A stretch of DNA of 64,000 bases from Ceratodon purpureus. Taxonomy: Eukaryota > Streptophyta > Bryopsida > Pseudoditrichales > Ditrichaceae. This document shows positions 42,387 through 53,249 of the stretch, piece by piece (within the stretch, counting starts at the first letter, position 1; each line of letters opens with the position of its first letter). The notes beneath the pieces were generated by a model. It had not been told where the DNA came from and searched no databases. It saw nothing but the letters and a program-made list of their open reading frames with translations. The translations under genes were made by a program, and so were the position numbers. The stretch lies in contig CM026424.1 in assembly GCA_014871385.1 (NCBI GenBank), positions 20,427,321-20,491,320 of the forward strand. The letters run 5' to 3'.

Positions 42387-42515
42387 GAGAGAGAAACTTT
42401 GGTTTGTGGAGGAGACCGTCGTGAATTAAGTGTATGTTCGGTCCACCCCCAATCCAATGCCCACATGACAAAGGTATGGAAGTAAAAATCTACTCCCCCC
42501 TTTTCAAGAATAAAC
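42387..42515 (+). repeat. short dispersed repeat, copy 1
   Basis: About 128 bp from GAGAGAGAAACTTTGG to CTACTCCCCCCTTTTCAAGA. It matches 42805-42929 at about 90 percent by eye, in the same orientation. Confidence 0.75.
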
Positions 42516-42804
42516 AATATATGTGAGAATTGATCTTAAAAATAAGTAAAAAATAACACCAATAATAAGGTGAACCAACCCATGACCACCACATCAAAGG
42601 ATGAAACCATTTCCAAGGATTTTGTGAGATACCAATTATTTTTGTTACAAACAAAATTTGGTTTTAAGATCTACACCACTAAAATAATAATTTTCTAATA
42701 ATAGAAAAAAACAAAATAGAATGGAATATTAATTTAAGAATATAAAAATAAGAAGATAGATGTGAAGAAACAATTGTGACTTCCAATATTAATTGTTTGG
42801 GAGA

Positions 42805-42929
42805 GAGAGAGAAACTTCGGTCTCCGGAGGAGACCGACGTGAATTAAGTGTCTGTTCGACCTACCCCCAATCCAAAGCCCTCAGGACAAAGGTATGGAAG
42901 TAAAGATCTACTCCCCCCTTTCAAGAGTA
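42805..42929 (+). repeat. short dispersed repeat, copy 2
   Basis: Second copy of 42387-42515. The spacing of about 290 bp and good identity suggest either two insertions of a small element or a local duplication. No open frame is present. Confidence 0.75.
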
Positions 42930-43009
42930 GACACTTTAGTCACAAGTAACCAGTAACAAGAAACCAGTGAAAACAGGTGTATAGAATAGTTTGTGGTGAT
43001 GTTACGTAC

Positions 43010-43233
43010 ATCAAGCCACGAGCTCATTGTTGGTTGGATGTGAGCGTTTGTCTCATTAATCCCGTCCGAGTTCGAACCCTGATGGACTCGTTTGAGTGGA
43101 TGTGGGGGATGGAGTGGCTTGATACTGCTGGGTGAGCGATCGCGAGCAGGAAATAAGTTGTGCCAACCAACAGTCCCCTTAGCGAGAAGTGACAAAAAGA
43201 GACTTGACACATGTATGCTAACAATAAAATAAA
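43010..43233 (+). mobile_element. possible tRNA-derived SINE
   Basis: A GTTCGAACCC block at 43070-43079 fits the RNA polymerase III box B, and TGGTTGGATGTG about 38 bp upstream is a loose box A; GTCTCATT between them resembles a tRNA anticodon loop. The segment ends in AATAAAATAAA. Such a head plus A-rich tail is how tRNA-derived SINEs look. No intact tRNA cloverleaf is present, and the boundaries are estimates. Confidence 0.4.
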
Positions 43234-43252
43234 GTAGCTCTAGCTACTACCA

Positions 43253-43277
43253 AAATTTTATTTTATTTTATTTTGAA
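43253..43277 (-). repeat. (AAAAT)n 3' tail of the LINE
   Basis: About four AAAAT units on the minus strand at the LINE 3' end. The insert at 27470-28073 ends the same way. Confidence 0.7.
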
Positions 43278-43740
43278 ATTTTTACTAAGGAGGATCTAAT
43301 GTTTGAGGAATCGGTTGATGGTTTTCTATTCTTCTTTTGTGGAGTAGAATGGACATGGCGTATTGTATGGCGATAGTATTTATGTTTTTGAAGGTGTTTT
43401 TGATGGTGGGCATCGGTATTTGGAATTTTTCTTCAGGTGATTTCATTGATGGAATGTGTGTAGTTGCTCTAGCGCCGGCTGTAATGACGATAAGAGGGTC
43501 AACTTTTCATCCAAGAGCAGTGATATTAGCGATTAGTGGATTGTATTTGTTGGTTTTGGCTTGGAGTGTTTTTGGGGAGAATCTGTCATTGCAATATGCA
43601 AATTCAATAAATTGTATTGTAAGGTTGGGGTTAATTTCAGAAGGAGGTTCACTTTGGTAAGATAGGCCTTTCACACATAAGATGTCTGGTCTAAATCTTG
43701 AGTTACAGTGGCATCTTTGTGTGCCACATGTGCAAGGGAG

Positions 43741-44691
43741 TTACCAATTTGGTGCGGTATTTTCTGGAGGCTTATCATTGAAGGTTCCTGCATTCATGAG
43801 GATAAAGCATCGGGATTTTTCTGATGAGATTAGTAGTTTACGGATTTCCCACATTGCTTTGTTGTGTCTTTTGACGCGGAGTGAATGTATGTGTTGTTGT
43901 TGGCATATGAGTAACACATGTGACCATGTGTCCGGTTCATGTGATCTACAAATGGGACATGTGATGGATGGAAATCTTTCTCTTCCAAAGAACATTTCTT
44001 TTCTAGCATGGCCCATGTATGTTCCAGTACGGAATTTAATAAGGCATGTTTTTTGTTTGTCTGTAATGATTGGATTTTTCCAGAATTCATCAGAGAGTTC
44101 ATTGTCTATATCTTCATTTGCTGTCCATTTGTAAATATTGGAAGTTTGTACGGCCTTAATTTCTAAGTTTTTTTCTCTATCGTATTTCTTGATTTGTTTT
44201 TCTAGGTTTCTAACTGGTCCTTTGTCTGGCATATCTATCATGGATGGCCATACATCTTTCTGGTAGTAGTATGGGGTAGCATGTGCGTGTTCGTATGTGT
44301 GTTCGGCAGTTATATATTCTAGATCGACTCCAATTTTTGCAAGTTTGTCTGCTTTTTCGTTACCATCAATGTTGATGTGTGCTTTGACTTTGTGTAAAGA
44401 AATGGGTTGTATTCTTTGTTGGAGTAGTTCTACCATGGAGGCAAGTGTGATTTGGTCGGGGTGACTGTTGTGTAGTGTGGGGTGTTTAATTTGCGTGTTT
44501 AGTAGATATAATACGTTTAGGCAGTTAGTAAATATATATGCGGGTTCATTTGGAAATTGTGTGTTAATGATTCTTAGTGTTTCGTGTATAGCCATCATTT
44601 CAGCTCGTAGAATGTTTTGGTGTCCATGGAGTCTTTTGGGGATGTTAATACCTTTAGGGCTGTAGATGCCATATCCAGTTTTTTCCCTCAT
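43741..44691 (-). pseudogene. LINE RNase H and zinc knuckle part
   Basis: Open frame of 316 aa. It continues the RNase H fold begun upstream: LRAEMMAIHETL carries the glutamate, IFTNCLNVLYLL corresponds to the strand with the second aspartate but has Asn instead, and KAHINIDGNEKADKLAK has the last aspartate. Further on, CPICRSHEPDTWSHVLLIC is a C-x2-C-x9-H-x4-C knuckle typical of LINE C-termini. The missing aspartate, as a GAC to AAC change, would disable RNase H in this copy. Confidence 0.8.
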
Positions 44692-46260
44692 TCATTCATT
44701 ATTGGGGCCAATTTCTTTTGGAGGTATGAAGGAGCCATCGGTGTAATAACTAAGTTGGGCTTCGAATTTTAGTGGCAGGTTTGTATGGTAGTTTGGGATT
44801 GGGGGGATATGTGTGGGGCTATTGTTTAGTGTATTAGGGTAGTCTAATTTGGACCATTTCTTATTGGGTTTAACCGGGGTATTTAAAGGGGTAAGGGGAG
44901 CAATTTGTGTGTAAATATGTGGTATTTTTAGATTATTTATGATGGGATTGAGTTGATTCATTTGTTCTTGGTTACCGATACTGTTGTTTTGGTGATGGAT
45001 GCAAAGTATTTGTAGGGTGGACACTTCTTTTCTTTCAGTGTTGACGTCGGGAGGTATTGTGGGTTCTATATATGTGATGGTATCTGCAGCAAAGTGGGCA
45101 ATGATGTGTGTATCTAGAAAGGGGCCAATGTATGGATTGAAATTTTGGTACCAATTAGTGTCTGGGGATATGATTATAGTCATTGTGTTAGGATCGTTTT
45201 TTGCTACAAGACGGGCCCAATGGATGGCTTGTTGTAAGTCTGTTTCATTATGAGGATGGGCGTAGCCAATACCTTTCCATTTGTGATCAAATGTTTTCCC
45301 TAGGGAACCAAAAATAATATCTCGAGAAAATGGTGAGTAGAATTGGCTAAATTGTGTGGGGCATGTAATTGGGGATGAGAAGTATGATGTTTGAATTTTG
45401 AATGTTTCAATGAGAAAGTCTAGTATTTGAGTTGGTATGGTGTATTGGGCACTTTTAAGTGGGTCATTTTTTGGGATGCGGTATTTATATCTTCGGTATA
45501 GCCATGCGATTTCAGTTTCAAAAGATTGGGTTGGGGGTTCTAGGCCATGCGGGGTATTTTTTGCATTCTGATATTGTTTCCATAGCCATATTAATCTTGT
45601 TTTTGGAATGGTAATGAGGTGTCGGCCATTTTCTTCGTATATATGTGCTACGTTTAAGTTTGTTTGTATTGTGTTTGTATTTGTTTGAATGTTGCTTTCT
45701 GGGTTACATTCATTAATAGAGATGTGAGCTAATGGAATGGTTGTGGTTGGAATAACATACCTTGTATCTTTTGCTTGTGTGATAGAGAAGTATTTTTTGA
45801 TGGTGTCTGAACAATGCTTATGTTGTTGTTTTGTATAGTATTGGGTAAGTATTTTAGTGTTGTGATGACATGTGTGGATGTCGTTCCAGGGGAATAATTC
45901 TCTTTGAGTTCGCCATTTGTGGTATGAGTTGTTGTTTGGCGTGTTCCATTGGCATAAGTATATGGTGTCTTTTTTGATAATCCAATATTTATCCTTGATT
46001 TTACGATGTTCGTGATTTAGTATTTCGTGAATGGGGAATTGTCGGGGATTCTTAAGTATGTTTTTGGGAGGAAGGGGAAGTTCGGGGATAGGTGGGTTAG
46101 GTGGATTTATAGGGGGGGTGAGTTGTAGGGGGAGGATATTGTGGTTTAATATAATATAGTCATTTTTTAGGGTTCTTGGGGGGAGATGAAACCGGCATGG
46201 AGGTTGGCATCCGTGGTGGCAAGAGGGGTAGCAAAATAGTTGGTTTGCAAGGTTTAGAGC
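44692..46260 (-). pseudogene. LINE middle region of unknown function
   Basis: I read about 520 codons in one frame between the RT and RNase H parts. It begins with a Cys/His cluster CYPSCHHGCQPPCRFH, which could bind zinc, and later contains CPTQFSQFYSPFSRDIIFG and YAHPHNETDLQQAIHWARL, which look like a compact conserved domain. The region ends in YYTDGSFIPPK, the first RNase H motif, then a TGA. I do not recognise the domain. The fact that a long frame has survived in a decayed element suggests it was under selection when the element was active. Confidence 0.55.
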
Positions 46261-48300
46261 ACTTTTGATGAGTTTTGTGGGATTGCAGTGGTATATTTAA
46301 AGTCATCTGGGTTCATTAGGGTGGTGCCATTAGGCATGGTTATTTTTTCTAGGTTTATTATATTATGTGATAGTAATTTTTGTAGTAATTTGAAAGATGT
46401 GGTTGGATTGAGGCTATGTAGGTTTTGTGCTTCTCTCATCCATGCTGTTTCTAGTTGGGATGGATTTAATAGGAAGCAATCTATTGTACTTTTGAGGTGG
46501 ACACCGGCTTCATGTTTGAGTAGGAATAATGTCATAGTGATGGATGATCTCACGCAGTGTTGGTATTTAATGCGGTCTATTTCTTCGGAGCCTCCAAATC
46601 TTGCAAGTATAAATTGTATTAATCCATAATAAATTTTTCCGAGTCTACCTTTATCGTTAAGGGCATTTTGTAGTTGTTCTCCAATGCATCTTGAGTATGC
46701 ATTTTTTAGTGAGAATGCTTCTATACCAAATAGGTTGTGTGGGAGTTGTGTGGCGACATTAGAGGTCCATTTTGGTAATCCACATATTGTTTTGTGGAGT
46801 GCTATGATCTTTTTGTCTAGTTTTTTAATGGATGGTATGGAATATGGTACTGCGTAAAAGCTGTATGCTATTCCGGCGCGTATCACTGTATCCGCCATAT
46901 TGATTTTTTGTTTCATAGTGGCTGGGCAAGATACAAGGGCTTGACATTGTTTGACGACTTTAGCGGTGGTGGTGTTTATTTGTGTTCCCCATTTTAGTGA
47001 TGGGGCCAAGTTTATGCCAAGATATGTGTATGGTTGGTGTTGGTCTAGAACTGGTAGTGGTTGATTTCTAAAGTTTATGTTGGTGGCTTGTATTTAGGCT
47101 TTGAATGCAATTGGGTTCATTTTGGATTTATAAGGGCATCCGGTTACTGCACATTTAGAGATTCCGAGGTCCATTCCTGCCCATTCACAGAATTTATCTA
47201 ATTTATTTAGTTGAGTTTGTAGGGATTTTATTTTGTTGGCAATTGCTGCGAGATCATCAGCGTATGCTGCGGAGGAGATTGTAACTTTGGAGGTGCCAAA
47301 GGTGTAACCATTGTCCCCTTGTTGTAGCCATCTCAGAAAAGGTTCTAAAAATATTATAAATAAATAGGGGCTGAGTGTATCTCCTTGTATTGTTCCTCTT
47401 TGAATGGGAATCGGTAGAGTTTTGCCAAAGTGTTCTCCAGAGTATATGGTGGAGGATTGTGAGTATATGTTTCTGACTAGATTTATAGCATCAGAAGGGT
47501 ATCCAAGGTCTTTCATAATGGCTAAGAGTCTTGCATGATCTATAGAGCCAAAGGCATTTTTGAAGTCTATATATAGAATGTATATATCTTGGTTTGTGAA
47601 TCTCGCATCTTCTAATGCTGCAATGAGGATTTGAAGTTGTCTGGAAGTTCCTCGTTCTGCTCTAAATCCTTCTTGGCTGTCGTGTAAGATTTGGTGTTTT
47701 TCACCATAGGCGGAGAGGATGGAAGTTAATGTACTAGTAAAAATTTGTAAATTGTGTTTGCTAGTGCAATAGGTCTATGGTTGGTTAATTGAAATGGGTC
47801 ACCTTTTTTATATAATAAAACTGTTAGGCTAGTTTTCCATGATGCTGGGATTTGTTTTTGTTTGTAACAATGTTTGAAAAATAGGAGGAGTAATTTGTGG
47901 AATCGTGGAGGCATGTTTTTCATGATTGATTTAGGGATTTTGTCAGGGCCTGGGGCTTTGTTATTTCCTAGTTTTTAAGGCAGAAGTCGTAGGTTTCTTG
48001 ATCGAAGTATGAGAGTAGAGGGATTTCCGGTTCACCGCGTTGGTCAATTGTGAATCCTTCTAGGTCGCGCTATGGGTATTGTCTGACACTGCATGTGCAG
48101 TGTGGTTGATGAATATTTTGATAGTGGCATGTGGGAACTGTTGGGCGGTTACTGATAGATTGTTGAATGTATATTTCTTGTGCAATATCTTCAGGGCTGG
48201 TTAGAATATTATTTTGTCTATCAATCATGGAGTCTAGAGGTGAAGTTTCAGAATTTTTGAAGACTTTTCTATTTATTTTCTTGGGGCATTTTTCATACAT
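46254..48300 (-). pseudogene. LINE reverse transcriptase part, broken
   Basis: Fragments in three frames. At 48300-48070 is the linker after the endonuclease. At about 47965-47726 are LGNNKAPGPD and IPASWKTSLTVLLYKKGD, the early RT motifs. At 47720-47516 is DIYILYIDFKNAFGSIDH, the first catalytic aspartate block. At 47516-47094 are RGTIQGDTLSPYLF and AAYADDLAAIA, the catalytic YADD box. At 47009-46254 is the thumb/connection region (WGTQINTTTAKVV). Two frameshifts and two stops separate these blocks, so no functional RT can be made from this copy. Confidence 0.85.
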
Positions 48301-48330
48301 TTGGTGGTATTTTGAGACTGCTTTGTGAAT

Positions 48331-50643
48331 TCAGTCTTTAGTATATTTTGTTGTAATTTTTCTAGCTTCTTTGTTGGCAGTTTTAGCTATAGCGGCTATG
48401 ACGTCTATCCATTCGTTTGATATAGTATCTATTATTGGAGGATGGGGAATTTGTACATTTTGGTGATTACGTATTTCATTCATGATAGGGTGTGTTTGCC
48501 ATTGTGGGTTGTGTTCTGCGATGGATATAGTTTTTCTGATAAGATGGTATGTAGCAAGGTGTTTTTTCCATTCTTTGGCAAGTTTTCGGGGTAAAAAACC
48601 ACCTTGTTGTGCAGTTCTGTTAGTTAGATTTGGTGGTGGATGTGCTTTACAGGTGTTTTCAATAGTTTTTGAGATTTTGTTTATAATTTCATCTAGGGAT
48701 GTACAGGCTGTTTCCCATTGATCTTGTGTGAGGAGGTCGTGGTTTTCTAATAATAATGTTAATTCATTTATTTTTATAGAATTTCTTTCAAAGAATTCTA
48801 TGTTAAATTTTTCTAAATTTTCTTCTGGAATCGGATTAAATATTCTGATTTCAGTGGTAGTTACTAGCGGTGGGGGCCTAGCTAGTAATGTGTTTTGTGG
48901 GATATGTAAGGTAACTAGGTAGTGGTCTGAGTTTAGATTCATATTTATATTTGTGGTGGAAGTAAATCTGTTGTTATTTGTTGAGTTTATGTAGAAGCCG
49001 TCTATAAGGCTGGTTGATGTATAGTTATAACCGCCTTGTCTGGAGAAGTGAGTGTCTGTTGGGATGTATTCGAAGTTAAGTGATGTGAAGTTTTTCCACT
49101 GAATGTCTTCATCTTGTGGTGGTGTGTTATTTTTGTGATTTTGCCTTCCAATGAGTGCGATGTCACGGTTGAAATCGCCACATAGGATGTATGTGTGGTT
49201 TGGATGTGTAGCAATTAGGTTAGTGATTGTAGTTTTGAGGTGGGGAATGAGACGTATATCTTGTAGATGATTAGGCATGTACATGTGGATAATTAGCCAA
49301 GGTGTAAGTGGATGATTGTTTATTTTTATTATTTGTAGATATGGGGATATATTTGCTGGGGTCGGAACTTTAGTAATGTTACCGGGGAATGCATATTTGT
49401 TGTGAATAAGTGTGAGTAATCCTCCTCTTCCGTGTGTATAGGGCATTCTTTGTTGTATGCATCTTGTTAGGGCATGAGCGTTGTTAAAGATGAGTTTGTA
49501 TTCAAGGAATAGATTTTGTATGAATTTTGTAGATTTTGTCGCTGTGAGTTTTGTTTCTTGAATATTTATAATTGCTGTATTTCCAATGGAGTTGTTTATG
49601 AGACTTTGTAAGTTTGGTAAGGCTGTATTAAGTGATGATGCATTCCAAGTGATTATGTCAGTTTCAAGGTTTGAAGTAGGAATTATTCTTGGTACTGGTG
49701 TGGGGATGTTAGGAGGTGGGGGTGGATGCGAGTATTCATTTATGTTTTCAAGACATCGGAGTAATTCTGTTATTAGTTTGTTTGGGAGAAATGGAAATTT
49801 TCTTTGAAGTGTGGCGTGTGTACGAGGGGTTTCTTGACTGTGAATGAATTCGTATAGTTCTTTGTTTATTGGATTTTTAGGGAGTATTAATTCTTGGATA
49901 TTTTTGATGAGTTTGGTATACGGATGGTCTATAAAGATGTGTCTTTCTAGAGGGTTGTTGAGATTGGAGAGTCGGATGAGTATTGTATTTGTCCATATAT
50001 CGTTGAAGTGGTATACACGGGGGTTTGATAGGATAGTATTACATTTATCTATTGATGGGTTTATGGTAACGATTAGGGCGTATAGTAAATGGGGGGGTGG
50101 TGAGTGATTTTGTCTTTGTATGTATTGGTGTAGGGATGGAAATGAGGTAGTTGCTTGGTGATGTAGTGGATGGTCTGTATGTAGGATAGGAGCAAATGTT
50201 ATTGCTATGTGTTGGTAGTCTGGTTGGAGTTTTATTGTACTAGAGATAAAATATTTTCTAGCACGTTTTTTGTGATCAGTGAGATGTGTCCGTAGTATGT
50301 TGGGTATTGGTCCGGGATTGATTTCTATGTCTCCACATTGAAGTAAGGCTAATTTGTTTAAAAAATAATATCCTTGGTAAGTATTAGTTTTAGGGTTTTT
50401 ATAATTTAATTTATAATATTTTATCGTTATGAATTTTGTTGTGTTGAATAGATTAGGTAAAGCAAGTATTATTTGTTCTAAGCGTGACGGTAGGTAATGT
50501 GAGTTTGTAGTGAATTCGGGTGATTGGTTTGTAATTGAGTTGGCAAACCAATTGTATATGTGTTGGTTTGTGTTTCTTACATTTTTTAATTTCTCGTGGT
50601 GTAGATAGGCGTATTCTATTGGCTTGCGGTGTTGATAGGCCAT
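48331..50643 (-). pseudogene. LINE polyprotein, 2A and AP-endonuclease part
   Basis: Open frame of 770 aa from ATG 50643. Residues about 100-112 read LLQCGDIEINPGP, matching the DxExNPGP 2A ribosome-skipping consensus with its preceding Leu/Gly-rich context. Residues about 113-325 are unrecognised. From residue 328 an APE-type endonuclease follows: DIITWNASSL, IINIQETKL, YILCGDFNRD, TSLIDGFYIN and LNSDHYLV supply the usual N, E, D-x-N and SDH catalytic positions. The C-terminal part (RKLAKEWKKHLATYHLIRK) leads into the reverse transcriptase. The frame ends at a TGA that probably replaced a sense codon, since the same frame continues downstream. Confidence 0.85.
50308..50334 (-). other. 2A-like ribosome-skipping motif
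   Basis: Encodes GDIEINPGP inside the LINE N-terminal region. All consensus positions (D, E, N, P, G, P) are present. In known 2A peptides the bond before the final proline is not formed, releasing the upstream polypeptide from the rest of the protein. Confidence 0.8.
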
Positions 50644-50924
50644 GGTCGTCGAGTGATTGTTTAAGAGAATTTGTTTTTGTATAGTGTCTACTATTATATG
50701 ATTTTTAGGTATTGAGTGAATTCTCAGTTTGGGAAGACTGTTGGTTTCTAGATGAGGTATATGATTTTGATAGGTTTTTAGTTTAGTATGTATTGTAGGA
50801 TGAGTTTTAGATTTGGGGAATAATATGTATTTTGGATAAAATCTAAGGTTTTGATAAATTTTGGTTTTTGGATCAATTTTGTCTTTTGGATAAACTTTGA
50901 ATTTTGGATGAATGTTAGATTTTG

Positions 50925-51245
50925 AATGATCTTTGGAGATTGGATGATTTATGGAATTTGGATGATTTCTGTATTTTGGATGATTTTTATATTTTGGATG
51001 AATTTTGCATTTTGGATGAAATTTACATTTTGGATGAATTCTGTATTTTTGATGATTTTTATATTTTGGATGTATTTTGTATTTTGGATGAATTTTTATT
51101 TTGGATGATTTTTATATTTTGGATGTATTTTGTATTTTGGATGAATTCTGTATTTTGGATGATTTTTTGAGTTTGGATGAATTTTGTAATTTAGATGAAC
51201 TTTAGATTTTGGATGATTTTTGGATTTTGGATGAATCTTAATTTT
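50925..51245 (-). repeat. 18-bp coding minisatellite (HPKYKN type)
   Basis: About seventeen imperfect 18-bp units (plus strand GGATGATTTTTATATTTT). On the minus strand they encode six-residue repeats such as NHPKYK/IHPKYK, on the plus strand Asp/Ile/Leu/Phe repeats. The units keep the frame. Whether either strand is translated is unclear. The tract lies between the LINE 5' end and the 51.4-kb frame. Confidence 0.8.
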
Positions 51246-51403
51246 TGGATGAATTTGCTTTATTTCGTATTGGTTTGGGGATGATATATATTCTTTTTGA
51301 ATGGTAGTATCTATAGATACTTTATTTTTTGTTTTTTGTTTTTTGTTTTTAGTATATAAATATACTTTATAATATAAGTTTACCATCACTACATTTGAAG
51401 TAA

Positions 51404-52102
51404 CTAGTTTGTCAAATCCATGCATCCTTCTACTTCCGTGGTGCTTGGATGGTCTGCTTGAAGGGCTTCAAGAGTAAACATCATTTGTTTTTTCAATTGT
51501 TCAATTTGATACCTTGAGTTTTTGTTAGATTCTACTTGTACCTTATCTGCATATGTTCTTGCTTCGATGACTATCTCCTCCTTAAGTGTGCTCATCTCCT
51601 TCCGAATCTCCACCATTGTTGTTGTTGTGCCTTTGGAAACCGCATCTTCTACCATCTTGTGAAGATCCGCCTTAGAATATCCACTAGATGGTCCATTTTC
51701 GAGGGCTTTAATAGTATTTGCTAAGGCGGTATGGACATCTGCAAACCCTAGTCTTACCAATTCTGCACTAGATGGTGCACTAATTCCATCCAAACTTTTA
51801 GGATGACGGGGACCATATGTCCTCACTTTTAGGATGACGGGTCGAATGCCTTGGAGGAGTATTGAACCGTCCTTTTCGGGATTTTTGAGATGGAGTTTCA
51901 AGGATCCACTCCATCTCTTCGAACCATGGAAGCACATGATTGCCAATGGTTCTCCCAAAAGATCCCCCAATTCAATCTCCATCACTTTGAGCCTATCCAT
52001 TGTCCAAGCAAAAACTTCATCCCTTTGGATGACTTTTTCACCTATCTCAAAAAAGATCGCTACTTGGTAGTCCAAGGCAAATCCAAACTCATCAATTTCC
52101 AC
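51404..52102 (-). CDS. unrecognised protein, possibly gag-like
   Basis: Open frame of 232 aa, and the same frame extends upstream through RGHFNLTQLLHDV, so the true start is probably further 5' or across an intron. It contains WSGSLKLHLKNPEKDG, then SSAELVRLGFADVHTALA, and a C-terminal coiled coil (KEEIVIEARTYADKVQ). The sibling frame at 52175-52804 shares an SELVRLG motif near its end. I do not recognise a family. A retroelement gag or a small host family are both possible. Confidence 0.4.
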   Translation of the reverse strand: MEIDEFGFALDYQVAIFFEIGEKVIQRDEVFAWTMDRLKVMEIELGDLLGEPLAIMCFHGSKRWSGSLKLHLKNPEKDGSILLQGIRPVILKVRTYGPRHPKSLDGISAPSSAELVRLGFADVHTALANTIKALENGPSSGYSKADLHKMVEDAVSKGTTTTMVEIRKEMSTLKEEIVIEARTYADKVQVESNKNSRYQIEQLKKQMMFTLEALQADHPSTTEVEGCMDLTN

Positions 52103-52174
52103 GTCATGTAGTAATTGGGTGAGGTTGAAATGTCCACGATCCTTTCCATCTGCCCTTTTAGATGGCCACTCATC

Positions 52175-52804
52175 TTAAAGGACATAAGGAAAGGATCGAG
52201 TTGCCTCTACATACTCAAGTGCATCTTCATGAGTCATCCCAAGCCTAACCAATTCACTTGCAGAATATGAAGGCTCTTTGGGGCCCTTTTGTTCAATTGC
52301 CAAACAATTCAATGCATGAAACCCCAACCAAAAGGGAGGACGTTGCATCTCAGATGCTTTGCCCTTGACCTTCTTTTGGCTAGAGAGAGTTACAGCTAAG
52401 ACTAGACGCTTTTGACCGGATGACAATTCAGCAAGACTTTCAACATTACTTTCAAAAAGCTTTCTAGTGCTAGAGATGTTGTTGGATGGAGTTGTCATTC
52501 TGTAATAGTAACAAAGAATTTGTAAGTTTTTCATACGATTTGTAGAGCTTTTTCCTCTTATCATCCCACTTACTCTATCATTCCACAAATTAAGTTGTGG
52601 GCCTCCTTGATAGAGAGTAAGTGGGAAGAGGAGATTATTGCAAAGCATTTCTAATTCAACCATACATTTGGAAGACAATTTCAAACATTGCAAAAGTCCT
52701 ACAATCTCAAAGCATTTTCTGCTCTTCAATGATTGATCATTGGCAAATATATCAAGATCTAGATTGTTATTGCATACATACATCTTACTATTAGAAACAA
52801 ACAC
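52175..52804 (-). CDS. unrecognised protein with SELVRLG motif
   Basis: Open frame of 209 aa. The N-terminal half is Cys/Asn/Leu-rich. The C-terminal half has a Ser/Lys-rich stretch (SLAELSSGQKRLVLAVTLSS) and ends SASELVRLGMTHEDALEYVE then a stop. The C-terminal motif resembles that at 51404-52102, suggesting related modules or an exon duplication. No function can be given. Confidence 0.35.
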   Translation of the reverse strand: MFVSNSKMYVCNNNLDLDIFANDQSLKSRKCFEIVGLLQCLKLSSKCMVELEMLCNNLLFPLTLYQGGPQLNLWNDRVSGMIRGKSSTNRMKNLQILCYYYRMTTPSNNISSTRKLFESNVESLAELSSGQKRLVLAVTLSSQKKVKGKASEMQRPPFWLGFHALNCLAIEQKGPKEPSYSASELVRLGMTHEDALEYVEATRSFPYVL

Positions 52805-53249
52805 AAACTAGTTGTGTTTGCTCTTACAATATACACAAAACATGTTGCCAATACTAGACAATAACATATTCAATCTAAACTCTTTTGTAATGAGGGAAAC
52901 AATCACAACTTAGCAGATTATGAGTGTTGCAATTATTAATTACAGACTTGCTGTAATAATTATTGCTACTCACATGTCCAACCAAACAAACATTTCTAAT
53001 CATACAACCATTTCTAATCAAGCATAGAGTTTTAATGCAAAAATCATCTATAGACCTAGTTCTAGTAACCCCTACAATGGACCTAAGTTTAATTACACAT
53101 GCACAAAGTTGCTTCAGCCTTTGGCTGATAGCATTCCAAGTCTTTAATTCTCTCTAATAGTATGATGTGATACATTTCCATCCACTGCAAATGCAGTCCA
53201 AGTGAAGGCTTTGTGGTCTAATGTAAAAATCAAAGACCATTTTACCTGA

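Larger units (their letters stand above)
43250..50670 (-). mobile_element. decayed non-LTR retrotransposon (LINE) with 2A peptide, APE, RT and RNase H
   Basis: Minus-strand element of about 7.4 kb. The coding order is an N-terminal region with a 2A peptide, AP-type endonuclease, reverse transcriptase, a long middle region, RNase H and a CCHC knuckle, ending in an (AAAAT)n tail (43253-43277). It reads as one original polyprotein interrupted by at least seven lesions: stops near 48331, 48085, 47094 and 44692, and frameshifts near 47975, 47735 and 46256. The RNase H indicates an I-like/Ingi-like organisation rather than typical plant L1. The 5' end is uncertain. No target-site duplication was identified. 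Confidence 0.88.
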
